Assembly (NCBI GenBank): GCA_947258565.1
Contig: CAMYJB010000005.1
Span: 1 to 46,124 of the forward strand
DNA: 46,124 nucleotides
Direction of reading: 5' to 3'
DNA from: an uncultured Woeseiaceae bacterium
GTDB lineage: Bacteria > Pseudomonadota > Gammaproteobacteria > Steroidobacterales > Woeseiaceae
Below the pieces are notes generated by a model. The model was not told the origin of the DNA. It saw only the letters and a list, made by a program, of their open reading frames with translations, and ran no database searches. The stretch's first letter is position 1. Each line of letters begins with the position of its first letter. A program made the position numbers and the translations under genes. Shown piece after piece: positions 7,652 to 16,252 of the stretch.

Positions 7652-8632
7652 ATGTCGATCATCAAATACATCGGAATCTTGTCTGTTCTGGGCTTCGGTC
7701 TTCCCGCCGCCGTAGCCGAGGACCAGCCGCACAAGGTCAAGGATCTCAAGATCACGATACTTTCGACGATGATGACTCAGGTCGGTATCGGCGAATGGGG
7801 GTTCGCGGCGCTAGTCGAGGCTGACGGACATCGCATCCTGTTCGATACCGGGCTGCGACCGGATACCGTGCTGCTGAATGCCAGCAGGATGAAGATCGAC
7901 CTGAGCGACGTGTCAGAGATTGTGCTGTCTCACAACCACGGCGATCACACGGGTGGCCTCGTCAACTTGCGCAATGAAATGGCTGCTCTGAATGACGATG
8001 CGATGCGTACGGCCCACGTGGCGCAAGGGATATTCTGGGAGCGGCCCGGTGCAAGTGCAGCATGGGCAATGACTCCTCGGGCAGCGGCATTCGAAGCGGC
8101 CGGCGGACGATTTGTCGTGCACGATCAGGCGGTCGAGATTCACCCGGGGATCTGGCTAACAGGTCCGGTTCCGCGCCGCCACCCGGAGAAGAACTACGGG
8201 GCATGGGTCGACGGCAAACACCGGGTAGGGCAAGTGCGCTCGCCCGAGGGCCTGGTTGATGACGACATCCCGGAAAGCATGTCGATGGTGATCAATACCG
8301 ACAAAGGTCTTGTGGTGATCTCGGGATGCGGGCATGCGGGGCTGGTCAATACGCTCGAATATGCGACAGAGGTTACAGGCACCGAGAGTATCCATGCGGC
8401 GATTGGCGGGTTTCACATGCTGCAGGCCAGCGACGCGAACCTCGAGTGGACCGCCACAAAACTCGTGGATCTGAAGCTCGGGAATCTCGTTGGCGCACAC
8501 TGTACAGGGCTGGAGCCCGTCTACCGGCTCAGAGAACTCGTCGACCTGGATCGCACAACCGCCGTCGTTGGCGCGACCGGAGCATCCTTCTCCCTGGAGG
8601 GCGGTATCGAACCGCTGTCACTTGCGCGATGA
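7652..8632 (+). CDS. Exported MBL-fold metallo-hydrolase
   Basis: A 326-residue metallo-beta-lactamase-fold protein. The metal motif is SHNHGDHTGG (HxHxDH), and later ligands are in VISGCGHAG and in GGFHM/GAHCTG. This arrangement is of the type annotated as dihydropterin-related RFA-phosphate synthase-like MBL hydrolases. It differs from the usual cytosolic members by a signal peptide (residues 1-23, ending AAVA). The ATG at 7652 follows a GGGGGG-rich ribosome site. It is 33 bases after the DUF3604 gene and overlaps the next gene by an ATGA junction (8629-8632), so the three are surely co-transcribed. The substrate is unknown. Confidence 0.9.
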   Translation: MSIIKYIGILSVLGFGLPAAVAEDQPHKVKDLKITILSTMMTQVGIGEWGFAALVEADGHRILFDTGLRPDTVLLNASRMKIDLSDVSEIVLSHNHGDHTGGLVNLRNEMAALNDDAMRTAHVAQGIFWERPGASAAWAMTPRAAAFEAAGGRFVVHDQAVEIHPGIWLTGPVPRRHPEKNYGAWVDGKHRVGQVRSPEGLVDDDIPESMSMVINTDKGLVVISGCGHAGLVNTLEYATEVTGTESIHAAIGGFHMLQASDANLEWTATKLVDLKLGNLVGAHCTGLEPVYRLRELVDLDRTTAVVGATGASFSLEGGIEPLSLAR

Positions 8633-9168
8633 GTGCAAGTGACAGCGCAACGAAGTTCCGATGGCCGGTATCTGTCGAAAGGTCGATTGCAGCACCGGCG
8701 CACGAAGTTTGGGAGGCAGTTTCGCGACCCGGGAACCTCGAATACTGCCATCCGTTCTGCGCGAGTAACCCGGTGCAGGCCTGGCCCGGGCCGGAATCCC
8801 GGGATGAAGTTCACTATCTCAGCGGCTGGGTCTTCGAGCGCCGTTTTCGCGAGTGGATCGAAGGAATCGGCTACGACCTGGAGATAGGCAGGAAGGGCGG
8901 TGGACAGTCGTCGGTGTCGTGGCGAATAACGCCTGCCGACGATCGCAGCTGCCGGCTCCGAATAACGGTTCGTCCGCACGGCCTGCAGAACTTGGCGGTC
9001 GTTATTCGGTGGGCCCCTCATTTTCTCTGGCTTCGGCCGCAGCTCCGGAATTACCTGGTCGCCGTCATCAGGGGAGTGGAGTGGTACGTCACCCGTCACG
9101 AACCCGTGCCGAGGGACGCCTTCGGCCGGCATCCCTGGTTTTCCGCAAGACAGTCATCCGACGGCTAA
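8629..9168 (+). CDS. SRPBCC-family (START/Bet v1-fold) protein
   Basis: A 179-residue protein whose N-terminal half shows the SRPBCC pattern VERSIAAPAHEVWEAVSRPG followed by LEYCHPFC, and whose middle strands SVSWRITPADD and CRLRITVRPH fit the helix-grip fold. Such proteins bind hydrophobic small molecules or act as cyclases/aromatases. The start is the ATG overlapping the stop of the MBL gene (ATGA), so translation is probably coupled. The frame is open upstream inside the MBL gene, but the coupled start is the natural one. No signal peptide is visible, so it is cytoplasmic, unlike its two upstream neighbours. Confidence 0.82.
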   Translation: MSASDSATKFRWPVSVERSIAAPAHEVWEAVSRPGNLEYCHPFCASNPVQAWPGPESRDEVHYLSGWVFERRFREWIEGIGYDLEIGRKGGGQSSVSWRITPADDRSCRLRITVRPHGLQNLAVVIRWAPHFLWLRPQLRNYLVAVIRGVEWYVTRHEPVPRDAFGRHPWFSARQSSDG

Positions 9169-9265
9169 TCCGGCGCTGACGCCCGAGGCGCGATGCGCGG
9201 GCGGCCGCAATATGTTTTTGGTAGGCTCTGCAAATTACAGCCAGGCATGTAATTCGGGGGGAGGA

Positions 9266-9742
9266 ATGACCGCAAACAGACGTCTATTGCTGGTCGGCTC
9301 GCATCTATTCGCACTGGCCCTGGGCTTTGCGATCGGCATCTATGCGCTGCCGATACTGACTGCACCTGAAAGTCCTGATACGGATTCCATTCGCTCTGCG
9401 GCCGGCGCCGCTCAGTTTACGGGCATATTTCGGCGTGATCTCGAGGACAGCGACCCATTGCACTACGGTGATGGCACCCTGTACGTCAACCGGGACCTCA
9501 TCGCGTTCGAGGGCCGTCTTGCACCGGGGCCCGATTACCGACTTTACCTGTCGCCGGAATTTGTCGAGACGGAGGACGCGTTCGAGGCGTTGAAACACAC
9601 GATGGTGCAGGTGGGGCACGTATTTACCTTTGAAAACTTCATGGTGGAAGTGCCCGATTCGATCGATCCTGCGCAATTCACGACGGCGATCGTCTGGTGC
9701 GAATCGTTCGGCCAGTTCATTACCGCGGCGGCGTACCGATAG
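9266..9742 (+). CDS. DM13-domain membrane-anchored protein
   Basis: A 158-residue protein with an N-terminal membrane anchor (LLLVGSHLFALALGFAIGIY). The rest is a DM13 domain: FTGIFRRDLEDSDPLHYGDG, then LIAFEGRLAPGPDYRLYLSP, ending TTAIVWCESFGQFITAAAY with the single conserved Cys. DM13 has been proposed as a haem- or redox-linked extracytoplasmic domain; its biochemistry is not settled. The ATG at 9266 has a GGGGGGAGG ribosome site. It sits in the same-strand block 97 bases after the SRPBCC gene. Confidence 0.82.
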   Translation: MTANRRLLLVGSHLFALALGFAIGIYALPILTAPESPDTDSIRSAAGAAQFTGIFRRDLEDSDPLHYGDGTLYVNRDLIAFEGRLAPGPDYRLYLSPEFVETEDAFEALKHTMVQVGHVFTFENFMVEVPDSIDPAQFTTAIVWCESFGQFITAAAYR

Positions 9743-9815
9743 AAATAACAACAATCCGGAGCGATTAGAATGAACGCTTTGCCGGTCTGTGTCCCTGATT
9801 TTTCCGAGCGTGAAG

Positions 9816-10661
9816 ATGTCAGACGATAAGTTTCCCGTCCTGGATCCAGGGCAACTCGATGCGACGCGCCAGGCCGTGCACGCCTACGCCCGTGTCGCCG
9901 GCGCCTGGGCCAAAGCAAAGCGAAAAAAGCGCAAGCACTGGTGGCATGCGAGCCTGCGGCCATCGTTGTATGGACTGACGACCGGGGTGATCTACGGACC
10001 CACGGACTTCGAAATCGAGCTGGATCTGGCCTCCAGCCGGCTGCACGTACGTACCTGTACGTCGACCTTCAGCGAACGACTGCATGGCCAGTCGAGCGCT
10101 CGGGTTGCAACGAGCATTAATGCTGCGCTGCAGGCCGCCGGTGTGAATGAGGGGACGACGCCGGACCTCGCATTCGTGACGGACGATACGTATCCGGGCT
10201 GTTCCGCCGACCAGGCCAACGCGATGCATCGGGTCATCGGCTCGGTCGCTGCAGCACTGGAGGAGTTCCGGGCCACGATTCGCGAGGAGAAGAGCCCGAT
10301 ACAGGTGTGGCCGCATCACTTCGACGTGTCGATGATCTGGTTACCGGGCGGCAAAGTCGCCGGGCAAGACCGGGCAGACGAGGAATATTCGGACAAGCAG
10401 ATGAATTTCGGCTTCGCGTTCGGTGATGAAAGCATCCCGGAGCCCTATTTCTACGTCAGCGCGTATCCGTTGCCGGATGCGCTGCCCGACGTGGTGCTTC
10501 CCGCAGGGACGGCATGGCACAGCGATGGCTTCAATGGGGCGGTGCTCCTGTACAGGGACCTCATCGCAAGGGAGGATCCGAACGCCTACCTGCAGGAGCT
10601 CTGGTCGACGCTGTTGTCGGCAGGAAGCGATTACCTGTGTACCGACGACGGGGAGAATTGA
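9816..10661 (+). CDS. DUF5996-family protein
   Basis: A protein of 281 residues. Hallmarks of DUF5996 are KHWWHASLRPSLYGLTTGVI, the strand FEIELDLASSRLHVRT, the helix ANAMHRVIGSVAAALEEFRA, and the FGFAFGDESIPEPYFYVSAY segment near the end. The family is soluble and functionally uncharacterised. GTG 9789 is in frame, but ATG 9816 begins the natural MSDDKFPVLDPG sequence. Its stop overlaps the start of the Rieske/ThDP gene by one base (TGATG), so the two are translationally coupled and probably linked in function. Confidence 0.8.
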   Translation: MSDDKFPVLDPGQLDATRQAVHAYARVAGAWAKAKRKKRKHWWHASLRPSLYGLTTGVIYGPTDFEIELDLASSRLHVRTCTSTFSERLHGQSSARVATSINAALQAAGVNEGTTPDLAFVTDDTYPGCSADQANAMHRVIGSVAAALEEFRATIREEKSPIQVWPHHFDVSMIWLPGGKVAGQDRADEEYSDKQMNFGFAFGDESIPEPYFYVSAYPLPDALPDVVLPAGTAWHSDGFNGAVLLYRDLIAREDPNAYLQELWSTLLSAGSDYLCTDDGEN

Positions 10662-12640
10662 TGAGCGACACACTGGAATGGCACCGCGTTGCAGGCCTGG
10701 ATGAATTGCCCGAAGGGCGCGTGACCACGGTAACTGCCGGCGTGTACTCCATGGCGCTGACGAACATCGACGGCGAGTACACCGCGATGGACAACCGTTG
10801 CCCGCACCAGGGCGGACCGCTCGGCGAAGGGTCGATCGAGATTGGCGCCGACGGCGAGTGCTGGCTGCGCTGCCCCTGGCACGGCTGGGACTTCGACCCG
10901 AAGACCGGTCTTCCACCGGGCGGCCACAAGGACAGCGGGCAGAAACTCTTTCCCGTCGAGGTCCGGGACGACGGCATCTACGTCGGGCTGGAGCCCGAGC
11001 CCGTTCGACCAATGACTGTTACCGACCTGATGGCCGAGACGATGACGAACTGGGGAGTGACCAGCGTCTTCGGTATGGTCGGGCACTCGAACCTCGGGCT
11101 GGCCGATGCGCTGCGGTTGCAGGAGTCCGAAGGCAAGCTGAACTATTTCGGCATCCGCCACGAGGGCGCGGCAGCGTTCGCGTGCTCGGGCTACGCGAAG
11201 CTGACGGGCAAGCCGGCTGCGTGTTTGACCATCGCAGGCCCAGGAGCGACAAACTTGATGACGGGCCTGTGGGATGCCAAGGTCGATCGTGCTCCCGTAC
11301 TCGCGTTGACCGGCCAGGTCGACGTGCAGGTACTCGGGCCCGGCGCGTTCCAGGAAGTCGACCTGCATTCCGCCTTTGCGCCGGTAGCACGTTTCAGCCA
11401 GACGGTTTTGCACACATCGAAACATGCGGAACTGATGACGCTTGCCTGCAAGAACGCAATCGTCGAGCGTGACGTCGCGCACCTGATCTTCCCGGATGAC
11501 GTGCAGACCCTGCCGGCAGCAGATTCCGCGCGGCCGTCGGGCCCCGAGGGCAGGATGGCGCTTGCGGAGATTGCGCCCGACGTGCAAGCACTCGAGAGCG
11601 CCACGAAGCTGGTCGGTGATTCGAAGCGACCCATAATCATCGCCGGCTATGGCGCACGCGATGCCATGGGCGACGTTATCGCACTGGCGGAGCAACTCAA
11701 TGCGCCGGTGCTGACGACATTCAAAGCCAAAGGGCAGATCTCCGATCAGCATCCGCTGGCAGCAGGCGTCCTCGGCCGCTCGGGCACCCCGGTTGCGAGC
11801 TGGTTCATGAACGAATGCGACCTGATCCTTGCGTTCGGCTCGTCGTTCTCGAACCACACCGGCATTACGCCGAAACGGCCGATCATCCAGGTGGACTTCG
11901 AGCGCATGGCGCTCGGCAAATTCCACAGCGTGTCCGTGCCGGTATGGGGCGAAATCGGCGTTACGGCGAGGCTTCTCGCATCCGAACTCGGCAACGCCAA
12001 CCACACCGTCGATCAGCGGCCGGAGCTCGCGGAGCGCTGGTCGATCTGGCGTGAAGAGAAAGCGAGCCGTCTCGATGACGACCGGGGCAAAGGAATCAAT
12101 TCTGCCACGGTGTTTGCCGCATTGACTGAGGCCGCGCCCGACAATGCGATCATCGCCGTCGACGTCGGCAACAACACCTATTCGTTCGGCCGCTACTTCG
12201 AATGCACGAACCAGCGCGTGCTGATGTCGGGTTACCTGGGTTCGATCGGATTCTCGTTCCCGGCGGCGATAGGTGCCTGGGCCGCAACGCAGGACCAGGA
12301 CGACTACAAGGGCCGCAAGGTGATCTCGATCAGCGGCGACGGTGGCTTCGGCCAGTACCTGGCCGAATTTACGACCGCGGTCAAATACAACATGAATATC
12401 ACCCACGTGTTGCTCAACAATTCGGAACTCGGCAAAATATCGAAGGAGCAGCGCGCCGGTGAATGGCCGGTTTGGCAGACGGGCCTGCACAACCCGAGTT
12501 TCTCGGCTTACGCGAGGCTATGCGGTGGTCACGGCGTAACGGTGAAGACACCCGAGCAGCTGCAGCCCGCACTGGAGAAGGCGCTCGCCCATGACGGGCC
12601 GGCCCTGGTGGAGATCATTACGGACGCCGACCTGATCTGA
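10661..12640 (+). CDS. Rieske [2Fe-2S] domain fused to a ThDP-dependent enzyme
   Basis: A 659-residue two-domain protein. Residues 1 to about 112 are a Rieske ferredoxin domain with both cluster motifs, C47-P-H49 and C71-P-W-H74. Residues about 117-659 are a full acetolactate-synthase/pyruvate-oxidase-like ThDP enzyme: the catalytic Glu is E168 in GIRHEGAAAFACSGYAKLTG, the middle cofactor-like domain starts around 290, and the ThDP motif is G559-D-G with NN at 586-587. The family decarboxylates 2-oxo acids and joins, oxidises or releases the resulting aldehyde unit. A fused Rieske centre suggests electrons are drawn from the ThDP intermediate, as in pyruvate:quinone oxidoreductases, or that the cluster senses redox state (inference). 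The start is ATG 10661; upstream in-frame codons lie inside the DUF5996 gene. Confidence 0.9.
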   Translation: MSDTLEWHRVAGLDELPEGRVTTVTAGVYSMALTNIDGEYTAMDNRCPHQGGPLGEGSIEIGADGECWLRCPWHGWDFDPKTGLPPGGHKDSGQKLFPVEVRDDGIYVGLEPEPVRPMTVTDLMAETMTNWGVTSVFGMVGHSNLGLADALRLQESEGKLNYFGIRHEGAAAFACSGYAKLTGKPAACLTIAGPGATNLMTGLWDAKVDRAPVLALTGQVDVQVLGPGAFQEVDLHSAFAPVARFSQTVLHTSKHAELMTLACKNAIVERDVAHLIFPDDVQTLPAADSARPSGPEGRMALAEIAPDVQALESATKLVGDSKRPIIIAGYGARDAMGDVIALAEQLNAPVLTTFKAKGQISDQHPLAAGVLGRSGTPVASWFMNECDLILAFGSSFSNHTGITPKRPIIQVDFERMALGKFHSVSVPVWGEIGVTARLLASELGNANHTVDQRPELAERWSIWREEKASRLDDDRGKGINSATVFAALTEAAPDNAIIAVDVGNNTYSFGRYFECTNQRVLMSGYLGSIGFSFPAAIGAWAATQDQDDYKGRKVISISGDGGFGQYLAEFTTAVKYNMNITHVLLNNSELGKISKEQRAGEWPVWQTGLHNPSFSAYARLCGGHGVTVKTPEQLQPALEKALAHDGPALVEIITDADLI

Positions 12641-12691
12641 TCGGGGCGACCGGGAAAACTTTTTTGCCCATTCAGATAACGCAAGGAACTG

Positions 12692-13426
12692 ATGATGAGG
12701 AATATATCGATATTTGCCGGTGCTATTCTGGTCTCGCTCATTTCGGGTAGCCTGGTCGCTGACACGCTCGAGCTTGCCGACGGCACATTGCTGGAAGGCG
12801 ATTTCGTAGGCAGTAGCAACGGCATCGTCATGTTCAATACCGGCGACGGCATCGAGGCCTTTCCGGAAGACCAGGTGGTCGGCATATTCTTCAGCTCCGG
12901 AGTCGCAACGGCGGAAGCACACGCTCAGGAGGACCCCAATAGCGTCACGATTCCTGCGGGTACCCGCCTTGTCATCCGAACCACTGACGCCATCGATTCG
13001 AACCGTCACTCGGCCGGCCACCGCTTCCGCGGTCAGCTCGAGGGTGCGCTGCTCGTCAACGGTGTCACCGCAGCGCCGAGAGGCACCTTCGTGCACGGCC
13101 GCATCACGCAGGCGCAACAGTCCGGGCGCATGGTGGGATCATCCGAGCTCGCCATCGAGTTCACGGATCTTATGATCGACGACGTGCTCGTGCCGATCTC
13201 GACAGGCGGCTTGTCTGCGCAGACTCAGGGCGAAGCAGGACGTACGGTCGGCCGCACGGCACGTGCAGCGGCCGTTGGTGGCCTGATCGGCGGAAGTTCC
13301 GGTGCGCGCACTGGCGCACGCGTTGGTGCGGGCGCATCTATTCTGACGAGAGGCGCTTCTATCAACGTGCCGCGCGGCACGATCGTCGAAACTACGCTTG
13401 CGGCGCCTGTGACCATAACGCTCTGA
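12692..13426 (+). CDS. Exported protein of unknown function, glycine-rich C-terminal half
   Basis: A 244-residue protein with a signal peptide (1 to about 23). The first mature part LELADGTLLEGDFVGSSNGI followed by DQVVGIFF reads like a small beta-barrel. It then has PAGTRLVIRTTDAIDSNRHS and GHRFRGQLEGALLVNGV, a domain common in exported proteins of environmental proteobacteria. A glycine-rich AVGGLIGGSSGARTGARVGA segment around residue 200 looks like a glycine-zipper type membrane or oligomer segment. I do not recognise a function. Start ATG 12692 or 12695; the AAGGA site is 7-10 bases upstream. Confidence 0.7.
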   Translation: MMRNISIFAGAILVSLISGSLVADTLELADGTLLEGDFVGSSNGIVMFNTGDGIEAFPEDQVVGIFFSSGVATAEAHAQEDPNSVTIPAGTRLVIRTTDAIDSNRHSAGHRFRGQLEGALLVNGVTAAPRGTFVHGRITQAQQSGRMVGSSELAIEFTDLMIDDVLVPISTGGLSAQTQGEAGRTVGRTARAAAVGGLIGGSSGARTGARVGAGASILTRGASINVPRGTIVETTLAAPVTITL

Positions 13427-13523
13427 ATAGTGACACAAGGCAGGCGACCGACTGGTCAAGTGGGTCAGTTGCAGGCCGCAAAAACTACGAAATAAATCCA
13501 GACCAAGTCCAAGGGGGAATCCC

Positions 13524-15434
13524 ATGATTCGATCAACTACGTTAAGCCTGGTATCGATGTGCCTGATGTCGATGTTCACAAACGACGCATTGGCCTCCGG
13601 GCAGGAATTGATCGTAACGCCGGAGTTAATGGCCGAGAAACCAGTTTATTCGCCGTTCGTCGGCCGGGACTACCCGGACCAGGTGTTGTTCGGTGACACG
13701 CATTTCCACACCGAGCTGTCCTTCGATGCCGGCATGGTCGGAACGCGCCTCGACGTCGACGATGCCTACCGGTTCGCACGAGGCGAGAAGGTTATTTCCA
13801 ATACCGGGCAGCCTGTGCAGCTTGTGCGGCCGCTCGATTTCCTCGTCATCACCGACCACGCGGAATTTATCGGCCTCGCACCGCAGATCAGGACGTCCGC
13901 GCCCGAGCTCCTTGCGGACCCCTGGGGTCGCCGGATGTATGACCTGTTCCATTCTGGCCAGGACGGTCGTATGAAGGCCTTCCTCGAGATCATTGCGGTC
14001 AGTACGACGCCACCTTTCGAAAACCCGATGAGTTCGAACGACGCAGCCTGGAGTATCTGGCGTGACTTTGTGCACGAGGCCGACCAGTACAACGAACCCG
14101 GCCGATTTACGGCCATGACGGGCTATGAGTGGACGTCGACACCGAACGGTGACAACCAGCACCGGGTGGTGATCCTGGCCGACGGGGCGGACAAGACAGC
14201 GCAGACGCTGCCTTACTCAATGTTCGACAGCGTCGACCCTGAAGACCTGTGGGACTACCTGTCGAGCTACGAGTCGCAGACCGGCGGGCAGGCAATTGCG
14301 ATTCCGCACAACGGGAATCTGAGCAACGGGCTGATGTTCGGGGAGCGCATGGCAAACGGCAAGCGCATGACCCGCGAGTACGCGGAAAAGCGCGTTCGCT
14401 ACGAGCCGTTGCACGAAATGTCGCAAATGAAAGGCGATGAGGAGACGCACCCGTTGTTGTCCCCTGACGACGAGTTTGCGGACTTCGAAACCTGGGACGT
14501 TTCCAATATCAGTGGCAACAGGCCCAAGGAAGAGTGGATGTTGCAACACGAGTATGCGCGCTCGGCGCTGAAAATCGGCCTGAAGCTCGGTGCCAGGATC
14601 GGCGTCAATCCCTACCAGCACGGGCTAATGGCCGCGACCGACACGCACACGGGTCTTGCAACCTCACGCGAGGATAATTATTTCGGCAAGTATCAGCACA
14701 CCGAGCCGTCTCCGACCCGGCACAATGGCGAGGTCATCCCAGCAGACGATCCCAACTTGCGTATTCTGACCTCGCAGGAAGGCGCCTCGGGTCTGACGGC
14801 GGTCTGGGCCCGGGAGAACACGAGATCCGAGATATTCGGCGGGATGCGGCGCAAGGAGGTATACGGCACCACCGGAAGTCGAATCCGGGTCCGCGTTTTC
14901 GCGGGCTGGGATTTTGCGCCGGAGGACGTAACGACGCCGGATTTCGCATCGCTCGGGTATGGAAAGGGTGTGCCGATGGGCGGTGAAATGTCTGACGCAC
15001 CCGACGCCGGCGCACCGACTTTCATCATCCGGGCGCTGCGCGACCCGGATGGCGCGAACCTCGATCGCGTCCAGGTCATCAAGGGTTGGCTCGATGATAA
15101 AGGCGAGACACACGAGCGGATTTACGACGTTGCGGTCTCAGGTGGCCGCACGATCGCAGCGGACGGGCGTGCGCGTGAGCCGGTCGGCAGCACGGTCGAC
15201 ATCGAGAACGCCACCTATACGAACACAATCGGCGCGGCGACGCTCACGGCGCACTGGCAGGATCCCGATTTCGATCCTGGCGAGGCCGCGTTTTACTATG
15301 TTCGCGTTCTGGAGATTCCGAAGCCGCGCTGGACCACCCATGACGCGGCGTTCTTCGGCATCCCGTTACCGGATCGGGTTCCCACGACGGTCCAGGACAG
15401 GGCCTACACATCGCCAATCTGGTATACGCCGTAG
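13524..15434 (+). CDS. DUF3604 exported metal-dependent enzyme, paralogue 2
   Basis: A 636-residue paralogue of the 5813-7618 protein. The signal peptide is residues 1-24 (ending DALA). The metal motif GDTHFHTELSFDAG starts at residue 57. Other shared motifs are LDFLVITDHAE, GYEWTS, PHNGNLSNG, KGDEETHPLL, ATDTHTG, RKEVYGTTGSRI, GKGVPMGGEM, DRVQVIKGW and YTSPIWYTP. It differs by about 25 extra residues before the metal motif (SPFVGRDYPDQVLFGD). The ribosome site AAGGGGGAA precedes ATG 13524. A strong intrinsic terminator (15456-15480) follows it, so it ends a transcription unit. Two copies in one 10-kb block suggest two related substrates or two steps on one substrate. Confidence 0.9.
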   Translation: MIRSTTLSLVSMCLMSMFTNDALASGQELIVTPELMAEKPVYSPFVGRDYPDQVLFGDTHFHTELSFDAGMVGTRLDVDDAYRFARGEKVISNTGQPVQLVRPLDFLVITDHAEFIGLAPQIRTSAPELLADPWGRRMYDLFHSGQDGRMKAFLEIIAVSTTPPFENPMSSNDAAWSIWRDFVHEADQYNEPGRFTAMTGYEWTSTPNGDNQHRVVILADGADKTAQTLPYSMFDSVDPEDLWDYLSSYESQTGGQAIAIPHNGNLSNGLMFGERMANGKRMTREYAEKRVRYEPLHEMSQMKGDEETHPLLSPDDEFADFETWDVSNISGNRPKEEWMLQHEYARSALKIGLKLGARIGVNPYQHGLMAATDTHTGLATSREDNYFGKYQHTEPSPTRHNGEVIPADDPNLRILTSQEGASGLTAVWARENTRSEIFGGMRRKEVYGTTGSRIRVRVFAGWDFAPEDVTTPDFASLGYGKGVPMGGEMSDAPDAGAPTFIIRALRDPDGANLDRVQVIKGWLDDKGETHERIYDVAVSGGRTIAADGRAREPVGSTVDIENATYTNTIGAATLTAHWQDPDFDPGEAAFYYVRVLEIPKPRWTTHDAAFFGIPLPDRVPTTVQDRAYTSPIWYTP

Positions 15435-15455
15435 CGCAGCATCAGTCCGGTTTCA

Positions 15456-15480
15456 GGGCCCCTTCGCGGGGCCCTTCTCA
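15456..15480 (+). terminator. Intrinsic terminator after the second DUF3604 gene
   Basis: GGGCCCC (15456-15462) and GGGGCCC (15468-15474) form a perfect 7-bp stem with a TTCGC loop, followed by TTCTC and later TTTG. The T-run is weak, but the GC stem and its place 20 bases after the stop codon make termination likely. Confidence 0.7.
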
Positions 15481-15518
15481 ATTTGTGTGCGATGGCACGG
15501 TTGTGTTAATTCTCGGCA

Positions 15519-16217
15519 ATGGATCGGGCGATCATATTCGACGTCGACGGGACTCTCGCAGAAACGGAAGAGGGCCACCGCGAGGCGTTCAATATTGCGT
15601 TCCGGGAAGCCGGGCTGCCGTGGTCATGGGACCAGGAGCTGTACCGTAAGCTGCTCGGCGTGACCGGCGGCAAGGAGCGCATCCGCTACTTCATCGAGGA
15701 CTTCGGCGCAGACGGTGCGCCGGAGCAGAACCTCGACCAATTCATCCGGGCGTTACACGCGAAAAAGACCCTCGCGTACACGGAGATCGTAAAGGGAGGA
15801 GGCCTGGAATTGCGGCCCGGCGTTCGCGAATGTATTGAAGAAGCGCGGCAACGGGGTTATCGACTCGCGCTTGCCACCACGACGACGCCCGCCAATATCG
15901 ACGCGTTGCTTGGCGCAACATTCGGCGATGCAGGGCAGGGTTTGTTCGACGTCATTTGTGCCGGCGACAGCGTACCTAACAAGAAACCGGCACCTGACGT
16001 TTACCTTCAGGCGCTCGATGAACTCGAGCTGCCGGCCGGAAGCTGCGTGGCCATCGAAGATTCGCGGAACGGGCTGCTGTCCGCCCGCGCCGCCGGGATA
16101 GCCACGATCGTGACGCCTTGCCTTTACACGCGCGGCGAGGATTTTGCCGAGGCCGCGCTGGTCATAGACGGTCTGGATTCGCTGGATTTCGCTGATCTCG
16201 ACGCGTTATTTGGATAG
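15519..16217 (+). CDS. HAD-superfamily phosphatase, CbbY/PGP-like
   Basis: A 232-residue HAD hydrolase. Motif I is IIFDVDGTLAETE with the nucleophile D8 and general acid/base D10, followed by EGHREAFNIAFREAGLPW, the helical cap opening typical of CbbY-like enzymes. Motif II is ALATTTTPAN, the motif III Lys is in VPNKKPAPDVYLQAL, and motif IV is VAIEDSRNGLLSARAAG. It would hydrolyse a sugar or glycolate phosphate; CbbY proper removes xylulose-1,5-bisphosphate, but this cannot be claimed without RuBisCO in view. It ends 35 bases before the PQQ-dehydrogenase start. Confidence 0.9.
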   Translation: MDRAIIFDVDGTLAETEEGHREAFNIAFREAGLPWSWDQELYRKLLGVTGGKERIRYFIEDFGADGAPEQNLDQFIRALHAKKTLAYTEIVKGGGLELRPGVRECIEEARQRGYRLALATTTTPANIDALLGATFGDAGQGLFDVICAGDSVPNKKPAPDVYLQALDELELPAGSCVAIEDSRNGLLSARAAGIATIVTPCLYTRGEDFAEAALVIDGLDSLDFADLDALFG

Positions 16218-16252
16218 TTATTGTGCAAGGACACCCGGACAAGGTACACAGC

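Noticed and set aside
10631..12490. Long minus-strand open frame across the Rieske/ThDP gene
   Set aside because: It is an antisense frame kept open by high GC at third positions; there is no family pattern and no ribosome site.
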